DNA from: UBA1672 sp050633285
Lineage (GTDB): Bacteria; Pseudomonadota; Alphaproteobacteria; Micavibrionales; Micavibrionaceae
Direction: 5' to 3'
NCBI GenBank assembly: GCA_050633285.1
Contig: JBOEGG010000002.1
Span: forward strand, 248,001-312,000
Length of the DNA stretch: 64,000 bases
Made by a program: the position numbers and the translations under genes. The notes under the pieces were generated by a model. That model was given only the letters and a program-made list of their open reading frames with translations. It had not been told where the DNA came from and ran no database searches. Below, piece after piece: positions 44,102 through 52,041 of the stretch (its first letter is position 1; every line of letters starts with the position of its first letter).

Positions 44102-44497
44102 TTATGACCTGTCTGATTTGACAATTTCTGTCATTGTAATGCCCAGTTTATCTTCAACAACGACAACTTCACCGCGTGCAACCAAACGATTATTGACGTA
44201 AATGTCAATTGCTTCACCAACTTTACGGTCAAGTTCGACAACCGCACCACGACCAAGTTTCAAAAGCTGGCTCACTTGCATTGTAGAGCGACCTAAAACC
44301 GCGGAAACACTAACAGGAATATCGTAAATAGCCGTCACATCGCCCGCCATAGGGTCGCCGATATTATACTCGCGCTCTCCTTGTCCCTGAAGTTCCGCAG
44401 GTTCATCAATCTCGTTGAGGTTCAAATCGCCGCCCGCAGGTGCTTCATCGAACATATTGTCGATATCATCTTGGTTATTGTCTTCATCACTCATCAC
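44102..44497 (-). CDS. fliN: Flagellar motor switch protein FliN
   Basis: C-ring subunit controlling rotation direction and export docking. 131 residues. The acidic N-terminal tail (1-50) precedes the SpoA domain: IYDIPVSVSAVLGRSTMQVSQLLKLGRGAVVELDRKVGE near 58-97, then DIYVNNRLVARGEVVVVEDKLGITMTEIV, a close match to the FliN consensus. It overlaps fliH by four bases. No fliM is present in the window. Confidence 0.95.
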   Translation of the reverse strand: MMSDEDNNQDDIDNMFDEAPAGGDLNLNEIDEPAELQGQGEREYNIGDPMAGDVTAIYDIPVSVSAVLGRSTMQVSQLLKLGRGAVVELDRKVGEAIDIYVNNRLVARGEVVVVEDKLGITMTEIVKSDRS

Positions 44498-45198
44498 AGG
44501 TCTCCTGTTGAATTTGGTTCGGATGTGTCCTGATCTGTATCAGGTTCAGTGTTTGATGTGTCATCATCATGATGAACGTTAATGCCGCGCTCTGCAAGTG
44601 CCTCTGTTATAAGATCGAAAGCTTTCTGTGCAATTTTCTCTCGATTGTTGATTATACCACCTTCAGGCCATGAAATGCGAAATTCTTGCTCTTGTAATTC
44701 TGATGATGTTTTAACAGTTATTGTTTTTTGAGTGTTTTCCTCAAGTTGCTTGATATGCTCTTGTAATGCGCTTGCTGTATTCTCGTGTAACTCTATATAC
44801 AGACTATCCGGTGTGGAATAAGAGGATAGAGCTTTTTCCAACCCGCTTTTTAGTTCGTCTATCCCATGCTTTTCATTTAAAACAGGGAACAGCTTCCTTA
44901 GAGTGCAAAGGCTTAAATGAACGGCATCTGTCTCATAGATACTGTTACGCTCTGTTTCGGCAGAGGATAGGGTCTTTATATTTTTTTCTATTTTTTGCAA
45001 GAGAGTTAAAAGAGATTGTGTTTTACCTTGCTCCGCTTCTTGTCGTCCTGCTTTCTTTCCTTCTTCGAAAGATTTTTGTTTCTCACGTGCAATGTCATCC
45101 CGTGTAAATTCTATAGGGGCTTTTTCCTCTTCTGCCGGAGAGGAGGGGGCATCTTCATCGAAGATGTTTTTGTCAAAAAAGAACGGTTGTCCCTTCAT
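44494..45198 (-). CDS. fliH: FliH-like flagellar export regulator
   Basis: Negative regulator and stalk protein of the FliI ATPase. 234 residues with the usual FliH architecture: an N-terminal FFFDKNIFDED segment, a Gly/Lys-rich coiled coil (FEEGKKAGRQEAEQGK near 44-59), and an ATP-synthase-b/delta-like C-terminal domain with GLEKALSSY and ISWPEGGIINNREKIAQ. The last 30 residues are Asp/Ser/Thr-rich. Primary identity in the family is low, but position between fliG and fliN is the classical one. Confidence 0.82.
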   Translation of the reverse strand: MKGQPFFFDKNIFDEDAPSSPAEEEKAPIEFTRDDIAREKQKSFEEGKKAGRQEAEQGKTQSLLTLLQKIEKNIKTLSSAETERNSIYETDAVHLSLCTLRKLFPVLNEKHGIDELKSGLEKALSSYSTPDSLYIELHENTASALQEHIKQLEENTQKTITVKTSSELQEQEFRISWPEGGIINNREKIAQKAFDLITEALAERGINVHHDDDTSNTEPDTDQDTSEPNSTGDL

Positions 45199-45236
45199 AT
45201 AAAAAAACCTTTAATATCAATCGCGCGTGACGGATC

Positions 45237-46262
45237 TTATTCAATCATCTCTTCTTCTGAACCACCCGCGGCCACAACAATCTCTCCACGGCTCTCAAGA
45301 TCTTTTGTAACTGTTACTATGTATTGCTGTGATTCTTCCACGTCTTTTAATTTAACAGGCCCCATAGCCGCCATGTCCTCGCGCATGATCTTTGCTGCAC
45401 GTTCAGACATATTACCAAAGAATAGTTCTTTAAGTGTATCCGTAGCACCTTTTAAGGCCATAGGTAACTTCTCTTTATCAACTGCGCGAATAACTGTTTG
45501 AATTGATGCTTCATCCAGACTGAGTAAGTCTTCAAATGTAAACATGAGGCTTCGGATTTTCTCTGCGGAATTTGGCGTAACTTTCTCCAATTCCTCCATA
45601 AAGCGATTCTCTGTTGCGCGTTCCATATTGTTGAAAATCTCTGCAATGAGTTCATGACTGTCACGGCGCTGTGTTCTTGCAAGGTTGGACATGAATTCTT
45701 TACGAAGAGTCTTCTCAACTTCCTCAAGAATTTCCTTTTGCACAGTCTCCATCTTCAGCATCCGGTTGATAACCTCTAAGGCAAAACCATCAGGTAATAT
45801 CGCCAAAACGCGTGCGGCGTGGTCTGTAGAAATCTTTGAGAGGACAACAGCAACCGTTTGCGGGTATTCTTTTTGAAGGAAATTAGCAAGAATGTCTTCG
45901 TTTACATTGCCAAGCTTCTCCCACATTGTCCGTCCGGCTGGCCCACGGATCTCCTCCATAATCATCGCAACTTTATCATCAGCCAATCCGGCTTTCATCA
46001 AAAGACGCTGTGTACTATCCTGTGACCCGACCAAAGCGTTTGTCGAGCTCATCTGGTCTGCAAAATCCAGGAAAAGGCGTTCTACAACATTTGGGCCAAT
46101 TTTTCCAAGTTCTGCAACAATTTGTGAGAGTTCTAGAATCTCATCATCATCCATAAATGTGAATATTTGGGATGTTTGCTCTTCGCTCAACGACAGGATG
46201 AGAACCGCTGCTTTTTCCGGCCCCGTAAGTGATCTGTAATCATCTCTAATACGTGTACTCAT
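45237..46262 (-). CDS. fliG: Flagellar motor switch protein FliG
   Basis: C-ring protein that touches MotA and transmits torque. 341 residues, family-normal. The N-terminal domain contains LTGPEKAAVLILSLSEEQTSQIF, the middle domain has an EEIRGPAGRTMWEKLGNVNEDILANFLQKEYPQTVAVVLSKI region near 102-143 with the EHPQ-like motif as KEYPQ, and the torque helix at the C-terminus has the charged set EKLPMALKG, MSERAAKIMREDMAAMGPVKL. It lies nine bases after fliF and 38 before fliH. Confidence 0.95.
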   Translation of the reverse strand: MSTRIRDDYRSLTGPEKAAVLILSLSEEQTSQIFTFMDDDEILELSQIVAELGKIGPNVVERLFLDFADQMSSTNALVGSQDSTQRLLMKAGLADDKVAMIMEEIRGPAGRTMWEKLGNVNEDILANFLQKEYPQTVAVVLSKISTDHAARVLAILPDGFALEVINRMLKMETVQKEILEEVEKTLRKEFMSNLARTQRRDSHELIAEIFNNMERATENRFMEELEKVTPNSAEKIRSLMFTFEDLLSLDEASIQTVIRAVDKEKLPMALKGATDTLKELFFGNMSERAAKIMREDMAAMGPVKLKDVEESQQYIVTVTKDLESRGEIVVAAGGSEEEMIE

Positions 46263-46271
46263 TTAAACCAC

Positions 46272-47972
46272 TTAGCTCTCTTGTCCCATCCAACTTCTGA
46301 TAACAGAAACGGTTTCTTCCGGGTAGTTCTCTACAATTCCCTCAACTTTTTTTATCGTTGAAGCTTTCACTTTACCTTCGATTCCTTGCACATCAATCAT
46401 ACTATCATCACCGTCTGTGATGGCGCCGGACATGCCATCTGCTCCAGCCATAATAGGCTCACCATCTGCACCAATCTGCATGCCACCACCACTTGGTGGG
46501 GCAAGGGCAGGGTTCGCTGGTGTTGCGGCAAGAAGGTCATGCTGTAACATGTCATCTAAATTGGCCATCTTACTGCCGGTCTCTGTACTCATGAGCTTGG
46601 TGACCATTGGCTGAAGAACAAGTAGAACAACAAGCACAACCATAATTGCGACAATGATGATTTCCGCCGCATCAACGAGATCAGCTTTATCCACGCCCAT
46701 AAAGAAACGCTCGTCAACAACAGCTTCATCTGTATCGACAACAGCAAATTGTAGGTTTGCAATCTCTAACGTGTCACCACGATCCTCATTATAGCCAATC
46801 GCGCTACGGACGAGGGCAGTGATTTTGTCTATTTCTGCTTGCGGACGCTCTTCATAATTTTTGTTACCTTCTTCATCGGTAATATAACGTCCGTCAACTA
46901 ATACAGAGACGGAAAGTCTTTCCAGAACCCCTGATTCATGAACAATGTTACGAACTGTTTTACTGATTTCGTAATTCGTAACCTCTTCATTACGGTTACT
47001 TTCCGCAGAGGGTTGATTATCAATCAGTAAATCACCACCAACTCCGGGGAGGTTATTCCCGACACCAACGTCGCCATCCTGACTTTCACGTTCTGTACTG
47101 GATTCCTGTGTGGTTTGTGTTGATCTGAGGACTTGCCCCTCAGGATTGTAAAGCTCTTCACTCGTGCTCGTACGATCAAAATTCATTTCCGCCGTAACAA
47201 TAGCGGTTACACGACCAAAGCCCACGATACGGCTAACTTGCTCTTCGATTTTATTCTGTAATCGTTTTTCTAATCTGCGACGTAAATCCTCTGTTTTTAA
47301 CGAAGACATACCTTCTTCGTCTGACTCGCCTTTTGCTAAAAGGTTACCATTACTGTCAATCACAGAAACATCGGATGTTTTCAAGTTTGCAACCGCAGAT
47401 GAAACAAGGGATTGTATAGCAATAATTTGTTGCCTTTCAACGGCAGACCCCGGACGTATGCCAAGAAAAACGCTTGCCGAAGATTGACGGCTTTCACGGC
47501 TAAATAACTCACGTTGCGGAAGGACAATGTGAACACGGGCACTGCGGATTGAATCAAGTGAACTGATCGTGCGGGAGAGTTCTCCCTCCAGTGCTCTGAC
47601 TTGATTGATATTTTGAACAAAATTCGTAGTACCAAAACCGGATTGCTCATCAAAAATTTCATACCCCATAGACCCACCATTCGGTAGGCCTGCCGCAGCC
47701 AATAACATCCTCGATTTTCCGACATCATTACCCGGAACCATGATGCGCGCACCATCTGAGGATATTTCATACGGGATTTGGCTTTCTTCTAACTTCACCG
47801 CAATAGCCCCTGAATCCATCGTGGATAGGTCTGCGTATAGAAGTTTAAGTTCCGGAGATGTTACGCGCATGGAAAGGAACACGAAAAACATTAATAACCC
47901 AAGAAGGATCGCGCCCATTACGCCTAATCTGGCGGGACCTAATTGCTGTAATGTTGCAACAAAGCTATTCAC
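46272..47972 (-). CDS. fliF: Flagellar MS-ring protein FliF
   Basis: Builds the MS ring in the inner membrane, the base on which the motor assembles. 566 residues. A membrane span near 20-36, ring-building motifs with PNGGSMGYEIFDEQSGFGTTNFVQNINQVRALEGEL near 95-130, VHIVLPQRELFSRESRQSSASVFL near 146-170, a low-complexity periplasmic loop, then NYEISKTVRNIVHESG near 331-346, a second span near 440-456, and a FliG-binding C-terminal tail with VRSWMGQES. It heads the fliF/fliG/fliH/fliN/motA run. Confidence 0.95.
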   Translation of the reverse strand: MNSFVATLQQLGPARLGVMGAILLGLLMFFVFLSMRVTSPELKLLYADLSTMDSGAIAVKLEESQIPYEISSDGARIMVPGNDVGKSRMLLAAAGLPNGGSMGYEIFDEQSGFGTTNFVQNINQVRALEGELSRTISSLDSIRSARVHIVLPQRELFSRESRQSSASVFLGIRPGSAVERQQIIAIQSLVSSAVANLKTSDVSVIDSNGNLLAKGESDEEGMSSLKTEDLRRRLEKRLQNKIEEQVSRIVGFGRVTAIVTAEMNFDRTSTSEELYNPEGQVLRSTQTTQESSTERESQDGDVGVGNNLPGVGGDLLIDNQPSAESNRNEEVTNYEISKTVRNIVHESGVLERLSVSVLVDGRYITDEEGNKNYEERPQAEIDKITALVRSAIGYNEDRGDTLEIANLQFAVVDTDEAVVDERFFMGVDKADLVDAAEIIIVAIMVVLVVLLVLQPMVTKLMSTETGSKMANLDDMLQHDLLAATPANPALAPPSGGGMQIGADGEPIMAGADGMSGAITDGDDSMIDVQGIEGKVKASTIKKVEGIVENYPEETVSVIRSWMGQES

Positions 47973-48334
47973 GTTTATTACCTTTTAGCTGTTCACCCCA
48001 AGATACGCCGGAGCAGTAAGAAATATCATAACATATTTTTACTATAGAAGACGAGAGGGTATGATTCGATCACATCCCCTGCTTTTTACAGGCTACTTTA
48101 AAATTTAGAATCTGGCAAACGGCAATGTAACTTTTGTGGATAGTTTTTTGTAACGGCTGGTATTTATGATGTTTTGGCATGTCTTTATCTGTGCACGATT
48201 GTGGTTGTGTTTTTCTCATTTTCTTGACTTTTGCGGTTATCTGTTCTATTATGATACTAGGGTAGTATACCTTGTTTTTGCCTAGGGATGGGCCATAGCA
48301 GGGTAATGAAATAAGAAAGGTTAGGGATACGCTC
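47973..48334. other. Divergent intergenic region fliF / FlaG-like gene
   Basis: This 362-base stretch must hold the fliF-operon promoter (minus) and the FlaG-like promoter (plus). A clear sigma-70 promoter is seen for the plus gene (listed separately). For fliF I see only a weak TATGAT near 48030 on the minus strand. No -24/-12 element and no TTAA-N7-TTAA box were found for fliF. Confidence 0.4.
48224..48252 (+). promoter_or_regulatory. Sigma-70 promoter of the FlaG-like gene
   Basis: TTGACT (48224-48229) and TATTAT (48247-48252) are exactly 17 bases apart. The predicted start near 48259 leaves a leader of about 75 bases before the ATG at 48335. Confidence 0.65.
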
Positions 48335-48847
48335 ATGATTGAAGCGGCGAACTCAGTCCTGTCTAATGCATCTGCTCTGCGCTCAAATAGTGCGGATCAG
48401 TTGGCATCTTCTCGTGCAGCTACAGTAAGTGTAGCTGCTGCGGACAGTTCTGTTGCGCCACAAGCACCGCAAGCGCCCTTTATCAGCCCATATATTTCCG
48501 TAGATTTGAATTATAATAAAGCTGTCTTGCAAATTCGTGACTCTGACACAGGGGATGTACAGCAGCAATTTCCAACTGAATCAAGGTTGCGAGCACAACG
48601 CCAAGCATCTCAAGCCATAGAAACGCGTGAATTAACATCGCCTGAGGTAAGTGTACCAGATGTGTCTATAAGCCCGGCCGCGGATTCCGTTGCTGCGACA
48701 ACACCGGAAATTATTACCGTGCAGGATGTTACGTCTGCACCACCTGCCAATACGGCGTCACAATTGCCACAAGTCGCGGCTGCGACGTTGGCTGCAAATG
48801 CGCAAGCTCCGCAAAGCGCACCATCAAGTGTGAGTGTTCTTGCATAA
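48335..48847 (+). CDS. FlaG-like protein
   Basis: 170 residues, no signal peptide. The N-terminal 45 residues are Ser/Ala-rich. Residues 50-95 hold the FlaG-like domain: SVDLNYNKAVLQIRDSDTGDV followed by QQQFPTESRL, matching the family pattern of a strand pair, D-x-x-T-G-x-V and a Q-x-P-x-E helix start. The C-terminal 75 residues are Ala/Pro/Val-rich and probably disordered. FlaG proteins affect filament length in other bacteria. It is transcribed from its own promoter with its own terminator, opposite to its flagellar neighbours. Confidence 0.55.
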   Translation: MIEAANSVLSNASALRSNSADQLASSRAATVSVAAADSSVAPQAPQAPFISPYISVDLNYNKAVLQIRDSDTGDVQQQFPTESRLRAQRQASQAIETRELTSPEVSVPDVSISPAADSVAATTPEIITVQDVTSAPPANTASQLPQVAAATLAANAQAPQSAPSSVSVLA

Positions 48848-48874
48848 TATATCTAAATTATTGAAAATATAGAT

Positions 48875-48905
48875 AAAGCAGGCTGTGTAGTCTGCTTTTA
48901 TTTTG
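48875..48905 (+). terminator. Intrinsic terminator of the FlaG-like gene
   Basis: Stem AAAGCAGGCT / AGTCTGCTTT (48875-48884, 48889-48898) with one G-U pair, a GTGT loop and a following T-rich run. It may also stop the convergent flaF transcript. Confidence 0.72.
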
Positions 48906-48932
48906 TTCTGTTTTAAATGCGCAAATACAGGG

Positions 48933-49403
48933 TTACCCTGAAATATCTGTTGTTGTGCCACTCGTTTGAGTTTGTGATACCTCGGTTTTTGGAGCTGGCA
49001 CTTGCGCTGCGCCTGTCATCAAGCCTGCTGCTATATCGCTGTTGATGCTAATCAGGATATTCAGTTTTTCCTTTTGCGGGTTTGAAAGTATTTCGGTTTC
49101 TCTTTTGAAAATGAAGTTTGCCAGATTGATAATATTGCTGCGAAGTTGTGCTGTGTGTTCTTCGCCTTTATCTTCTATGGCGGTATCATAAAAGAGCATC
49201 CATATCTGGCGGTTATATTTCAGTGTCTCTTCTAGAATTTCTCCATTTACGTTTTCCCAATTTTTAAGGAGGTCTTTTAACATTCTATTGGATTTTAATA
49301 GGACACGTGCCTCCAACTCTCTTTGGTCGGTGGTGTGGGCTTGTGCATGTTGATCATAAGCACCGGTTGCTTGTCCATAAGGGTTGTTTTTATTTTGTGA
49401 CAT
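48933..49403 (-). CDS. flaF: Flagellin regulator FlaF
   Basis: Positive regulator of flagellin synthesis and secretion in alphaproteobacteria, working opposite FlbT. 156 residues from the ATG at 49403; a TTG two codons earlier could also serve. The FlaF landmarks are NPYGQATGAYDQHA, then TTDQRELEARVLLKSNRML near 25-43, and WENVNGEILEETLKYNRQIWMLFYD near 48-72. The tail (from about 128) is Pro/Thr/Ser-rich. It overlaps flbT by 14 bases, with GGAG upstream inside flbT. Confidence 0.85.
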   Translation of the reverse strand: MSQNKNNPYGQATGAYDQHAQAHTTDQRELEARVLLKSNRMLKDLLKNWENVNGEILEETLKYNRQIWMLFYDTAIEDKGEEHTAQLRSNIINLANFIFKRETEILSNPQKEKLNILISINSDIAAGLMTGAAQVPAPKTEVSQTQTSGTTTDISG

Positions 49404-49779
49404 TTTCAATTAACTCCCGCTCATGTTCGATAAGTTGTTGCGCAACTTTTAGGGCTTTATAATATGTACCGCTAATAATGTGGTCGTTGATCTGCATGAA
49501 AAATATAGATGAGCTGGGTGATGCTTTTTGAATTTCTTCGACCATTTCAAAATACTTGGCATGATAATCTTCTGGGGTGCGGGATATATACATGCATTGG
49601 ATGATGAAATAGATGCCCTTGCATGGGCTATTTACATCTTCTTCTTTTAATATGTCTTTTTCCCGCAAGATCGGTGCTTCACCTGCAATATGTAGGCGTG
49701 AACGTTGTGTGCTGTTTGTGATAACAGCCTCGCCGATTAATATTTTTTCTTGGGGTTTCAAATCAATTACGAGAGCCAT
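49390..49779 (-). CDS. flbT: Flagellin post-transcriptional regulator FlbT
   Basis: RNA-binding repressor of flagellin mRNA translation in Caulobacter. 129 residues from the ATG at 49779, which has AAGGAAGGA just upstream; the frame extends to 49815. The N-terminus ALVIDLKPQEKILIGEAVITN and the following PILREKDILKEEDVNSPCKGIYFIIQCMYIS are close to the FlbT consensus, as is the helix HAKYFEMVEEIQKASPSS. It is transcribed with flaF, downstream of the flagellin gene but beyond its terminator. Confidence 0.88.
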   Translation of the reverse strand: MALVIDLKPQEKILIGEAVITNSTQRSRLHIAGEAPILREKDILKEEDVNSPCKGIYFIIQCMYISRTPEDYHAKYFEMVEEIQKASPSSSIFFMQINDHIISGTYYKALKVAQQLIEHERELIENVTK

Positions 49780-49800
49780 GGAATCCTTCCTTCTTATGAG

Positions 49801-49837
49801 GTGGCATTCTGCCACAAGCTATACATTAAGTATATCA
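49801..49837 (-). promoter_or_regulatory. Extended -10 promoter and leader hairpin of flbT
   Basis: On the minus strand TGATATACT (49829-49837) is an extended -10 box. Just downstream, GTGGCATTCTGCCAC (49801-49815) is a perfect palindrome around a three-base centre, in the predicted leader 22 bases before the ATG. It could act as an operator or as an mRNA hairpin near the ribosome-binding site. Confidence 0.45.
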
Positions 49838-49878
49838 CATCCACGTATCATGAGGAAAGTAGAATGAGCGTAGAAAAC

Positions 49879-49905
49879 AAAAAAGCGGCGAAAAAATCGC
49901 CGCTT
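49879..49905 (-). terminator. Intrinsic terminator of the flagellin gene
   Basis: Minus-strand stem AAGCGGCG / CGCCGCTT (49883-49890, 49898-49905) followed by a T run. A second perfect hairpin, AATTCCA / TGGAATT (49918-49924, 49930-49936), overlaps the flagellin stop codon, so the mRNA ends in two hairpins. Confidence 0.85.
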
Positions 49906-49934
49906 CGTAAATCGGTAAATTCCATCGTGTGGAA

Positions 49935-51635
49935 TTAGAATAGTCGTAGAACAGCCTGTTGAGACTGAGACGCCAATGATAGGGATGTAACACCCAATGT
50001 TTGACGTGTCTGCAACGCAAGGAGGTTCGCGCCTTCTTCGTTCTGATCCGCAACAGTCAAGTCATCCGCACCAGCTTCTAGAGTATTAATAGTCTGCTCT
50101 GTAAAGCTTTGGCGTGTCTGAATGATAGACAGGTTGTTCGCCAGTGTAGAACCAAATGAACGCACAGAGTTCAAAGCTTCACGTGATTGCGTCGAGGTCG
50201 TCTCGATTGATGCAGCAGTTCTGAATGTAGCTTCGTTTAATCCAAGACCATTCGCAGTAAATGTTTGACCACTTGTCACAAGGCTACTTGTGTTATCTTC
50301 ATTGAAGAATGTTGTCAGATCATCACCACCTAGCAAGTTAACACCACGATACTGTGCATCTCTCACAAGAGTATCAATCTGCTCTCTCAGTGAGTTGTAG
50401 TCTGATGCAAGTGCGTCCAAGCTCTCAGTTGAGGTATTGAACGTAACTGTTGTATCAATGTTGTCACCATCAACCGCACCGATAGCACCAGGTGCATCTA
50501 GTAGGCCGCTAGTATCACCAAAGCTAAGGTCAAACTGAGCATCTGTCGCAGTTAATGTATCTGTTAATGCGATTTCAACACTATTTACGCTGTCTGCTGT
50601 TGATGTAATACTTAACGTACCGCTGTCACTGTCAAAGTTTGCTTGGATCAGGTCTTGAGTATCAGTGTCCTGATTTACTGCATCAACAAGATCCTGAAAT
50701 GTGGATGTTGCAGCGACAGTAAATGAAGCATTTCTCGTTGTGCCACCATCGTTTACATTGATGTTAATCACATCGCCCGCAGCCAAGTTAGAAACAACAG
50801 TGTTTTCATTCGCGTTGAGGTATGTGCCTGTAAGAAGGTCACCTGCCTCTGCGACGTTACCAGCAGATTCGAACAATGAAATAGATGTTGCTGTGTTACC
50901 TGCAATAACTGTTGTTGCAACAAGTTCCGCACCATCCGCAGCAGCAGTACCACGTGTTTCAACAGTAAAGGCAGAGCCAATACCAAGATCGTTGAAGCCG
51001 GCAAGGTCAATTTCATTCGTTTCATCAGTTGTTATACGGAATGAACGGCCATCTGTACTCTCGATGGATAGGAATCCTTCGTCAGTTAGGCTAGCTGAAA
51101 TTTCACCACCTTGATTATCTGCAAAAGCATTCGTGATTTTTGCAGTTAAGCTGTCACCTGAATCACCAGTTGAAATAGTGATTGTTTCTGATACACGAGT
51201 ACCAGCATCGTTAACTGTAGAGATAACAATTTGGTCACCGTCTGCAATGCCTGCTAGGGCAGTTAGGTCTGCTGTATCGCTTAGGTCAACATTACCAACC
51301 AAACGAGCTTCACCTGTAGATGATGCAAGTTCGTCACGTGCAGATGATGTGATAGATTGTGCTTGCTCTACAAGGCTTGTAAGAGCTGTAACACCGTTAT
51401 CTGCCGCTTCAATTGTACGAATTGACTGACCAACACCATCAAGAAGACGGCCAAGGTCACTTGCGCGGTTATCAAGAGATTGCGCTGCGAAGAAGTTTGA
51501 AGGACCATCCAAAGCAGAGTTAACTTTCAAACCTGTTGCAAGGCGCAACTGGGTTGTATCAATAAGGCTCTGTGTGTTTTGGAGTGATAATAGATTGCTT
51601 CGTAAAGCAGAGGTTAGTACGACATCGGAAGACAT
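49935..51635 (-). CDS. Flagellin with two internal repeat domains
   Basis: Filament subunit, exported through the flagellar type III apparatus. 566 residues. The D0/D1 N-terminal helices are typical: LTSALRSNLLSLQNTQ, RLATGLKVNSALDGPSNFFAA near 31-51. The C-terminal helices end NLLALQTRQTLGVTSLSLASQSQ near 536-560. Between them, two beta domains share the pattern GDxIxIxVNDxGTR: one at about 133-205 and one at 287-360, each with a D-x-G-x-L-S-I-x-S-T strand. No Cys is present, as usual. It is alone in its transcript; the structured RNA upstream and flbT/flaF downstream point to post-transcriptional control. Confidence 0.95.
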   Translation of the reverse strand: MSSDVVLTSALRSNLLSLQNTQSLIDTTQLRLATGLKVNSALDGPSNFFAAQSLDNRASDLGRLLDGVGQSIRTIEAADNGVTALTSLVEQAQSITSSARDELASSTGEARLVGNVDLSDTADLTALAGIADGDQIVISTVNDAGTRVSETITISTGDSGDSLTAKITNAFADNQGGEISASLTDEGFLSIESTDGRSFRITTDETNEIDLAGFNDLGIGSAFTVETRGTAAADGAELVATTVIAGNTATSISLFESAGNVAEAGDLLTGTYLNANENTVVSNLAAGDVININVNDGGTTRNASFTVAATSTFQDLVDAVNQDTDTQDLIQANFDSDSGTLSITSTADSVNSVEIALTDTLTATDAQFDLSFGDTSGLLDAPGAIGAVDGDNIDTTVTFNTSTESLDALASDYNSLREQIDTLVRDAQYRGVNLLGGDDLTTFFNEDNTSSLVTSGQTFTANGLGLNEATFRTAASIETTSTQSREALNSVRSFGSTLANNLSIIQTRQSFTEQTINTLEAGADDLTVADQNEEGANLLALQTRQTLGVTSLSLASQSQQAVLRLF

Positions 51636-51856
51636 AGTCTTTCTCCTTTCCTAGGTTTGTCGATAAATAGTAATGAGAGAACTTTCTGTCCCTCACATTT
51701 CACACTATATCATAAAAATTAAAATTTTCTAAATTTTTTAGATAGAACGACAAAAAAGCTGTTTATTTTTTTATAAACAACGGAAGAAATATTCGCATTA
51801 ATTAGGGGGAGTAAGGACGTGAAACATATGTCCGATAGCATGAAAAAACATGTTAA
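51636..51856. other. AT-rich upstream region of flagellin
   Basis: Most of this 221-base stretch is AT-rich, with A/T runs around 51710-51780. On the minus strand I find no -24/-12 element and no convincing -35/-10 pair; a weak TATGAT lies near 51710. A weak AT-only hairpin (51761-51778) is followed by six T on the minus strand. A Shine-Dalgarno (AGGAAAGGAG) precedes the flagellin ATG. Confidence 0.35.
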
Positions 51857-52020
51857 TAAAAAAAGGACGTATCAAGCCGCGATTGGATTCTACCATATAC
51901 GCTATTGGCCTGATACGCCGGACTTTTGAAATTCTCCATTCTGGAAGTACATTTCAAAAGCTCGGATACTAAGCTTTAGGGGTTAGGGATGTAGGGTAGC
52001 AATCCTAAAGCCCAGTATCC
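51857..52020 (-). ncRNA. Candidate structured RNA / terminator between flgE and flagellin
   Basis: On the minus strand, three successive hairpins start 22 bases after the flgE stop. Hairpin A: outer GGATACT / AGTATCC (52014-52020, 51964-51970) and inner GCTTTAGG / CCTAAAGC (52004-52011, 51973-51980) around a 23-base C-rich loop. Hairpin B: CTTTTGAAAT / ATTTCAAAAG (51951-51960, 51923-51932). Hairpin C: an 11-bp helix plus a bulge (51907-51919 with 51865-51878), directly followed by seven T (51858-51864). C is a strong intrinsic terminator. A and B are not needed for termination, which suggests a stable 3'-UTR-derived RNA of about 165 bases. Confidence 0.6.
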
Positions 52021-52041
52021 TGACTCGTTTTCACGAATTCT

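Noticed and set aside
48996..49010. A plus-strand TGGCAC...GC match with exact sigma-54 spacing
   Set aside because: It lies inside flaF on the antisense strand and no plus-strand gene follows. Probably chance.
51761..51778. AT-only hairpin with a T run upstream of flagellin (minus strand)
   Set aside because: Stem has almost no G-C pairs; expected by chance in such AT-rich sequence.
52031..52038. TTTATCGG resembling a reversed sigma-28 -10 box near the end of flgE
   Set aside because: No matching -35 element at a suitable distance.
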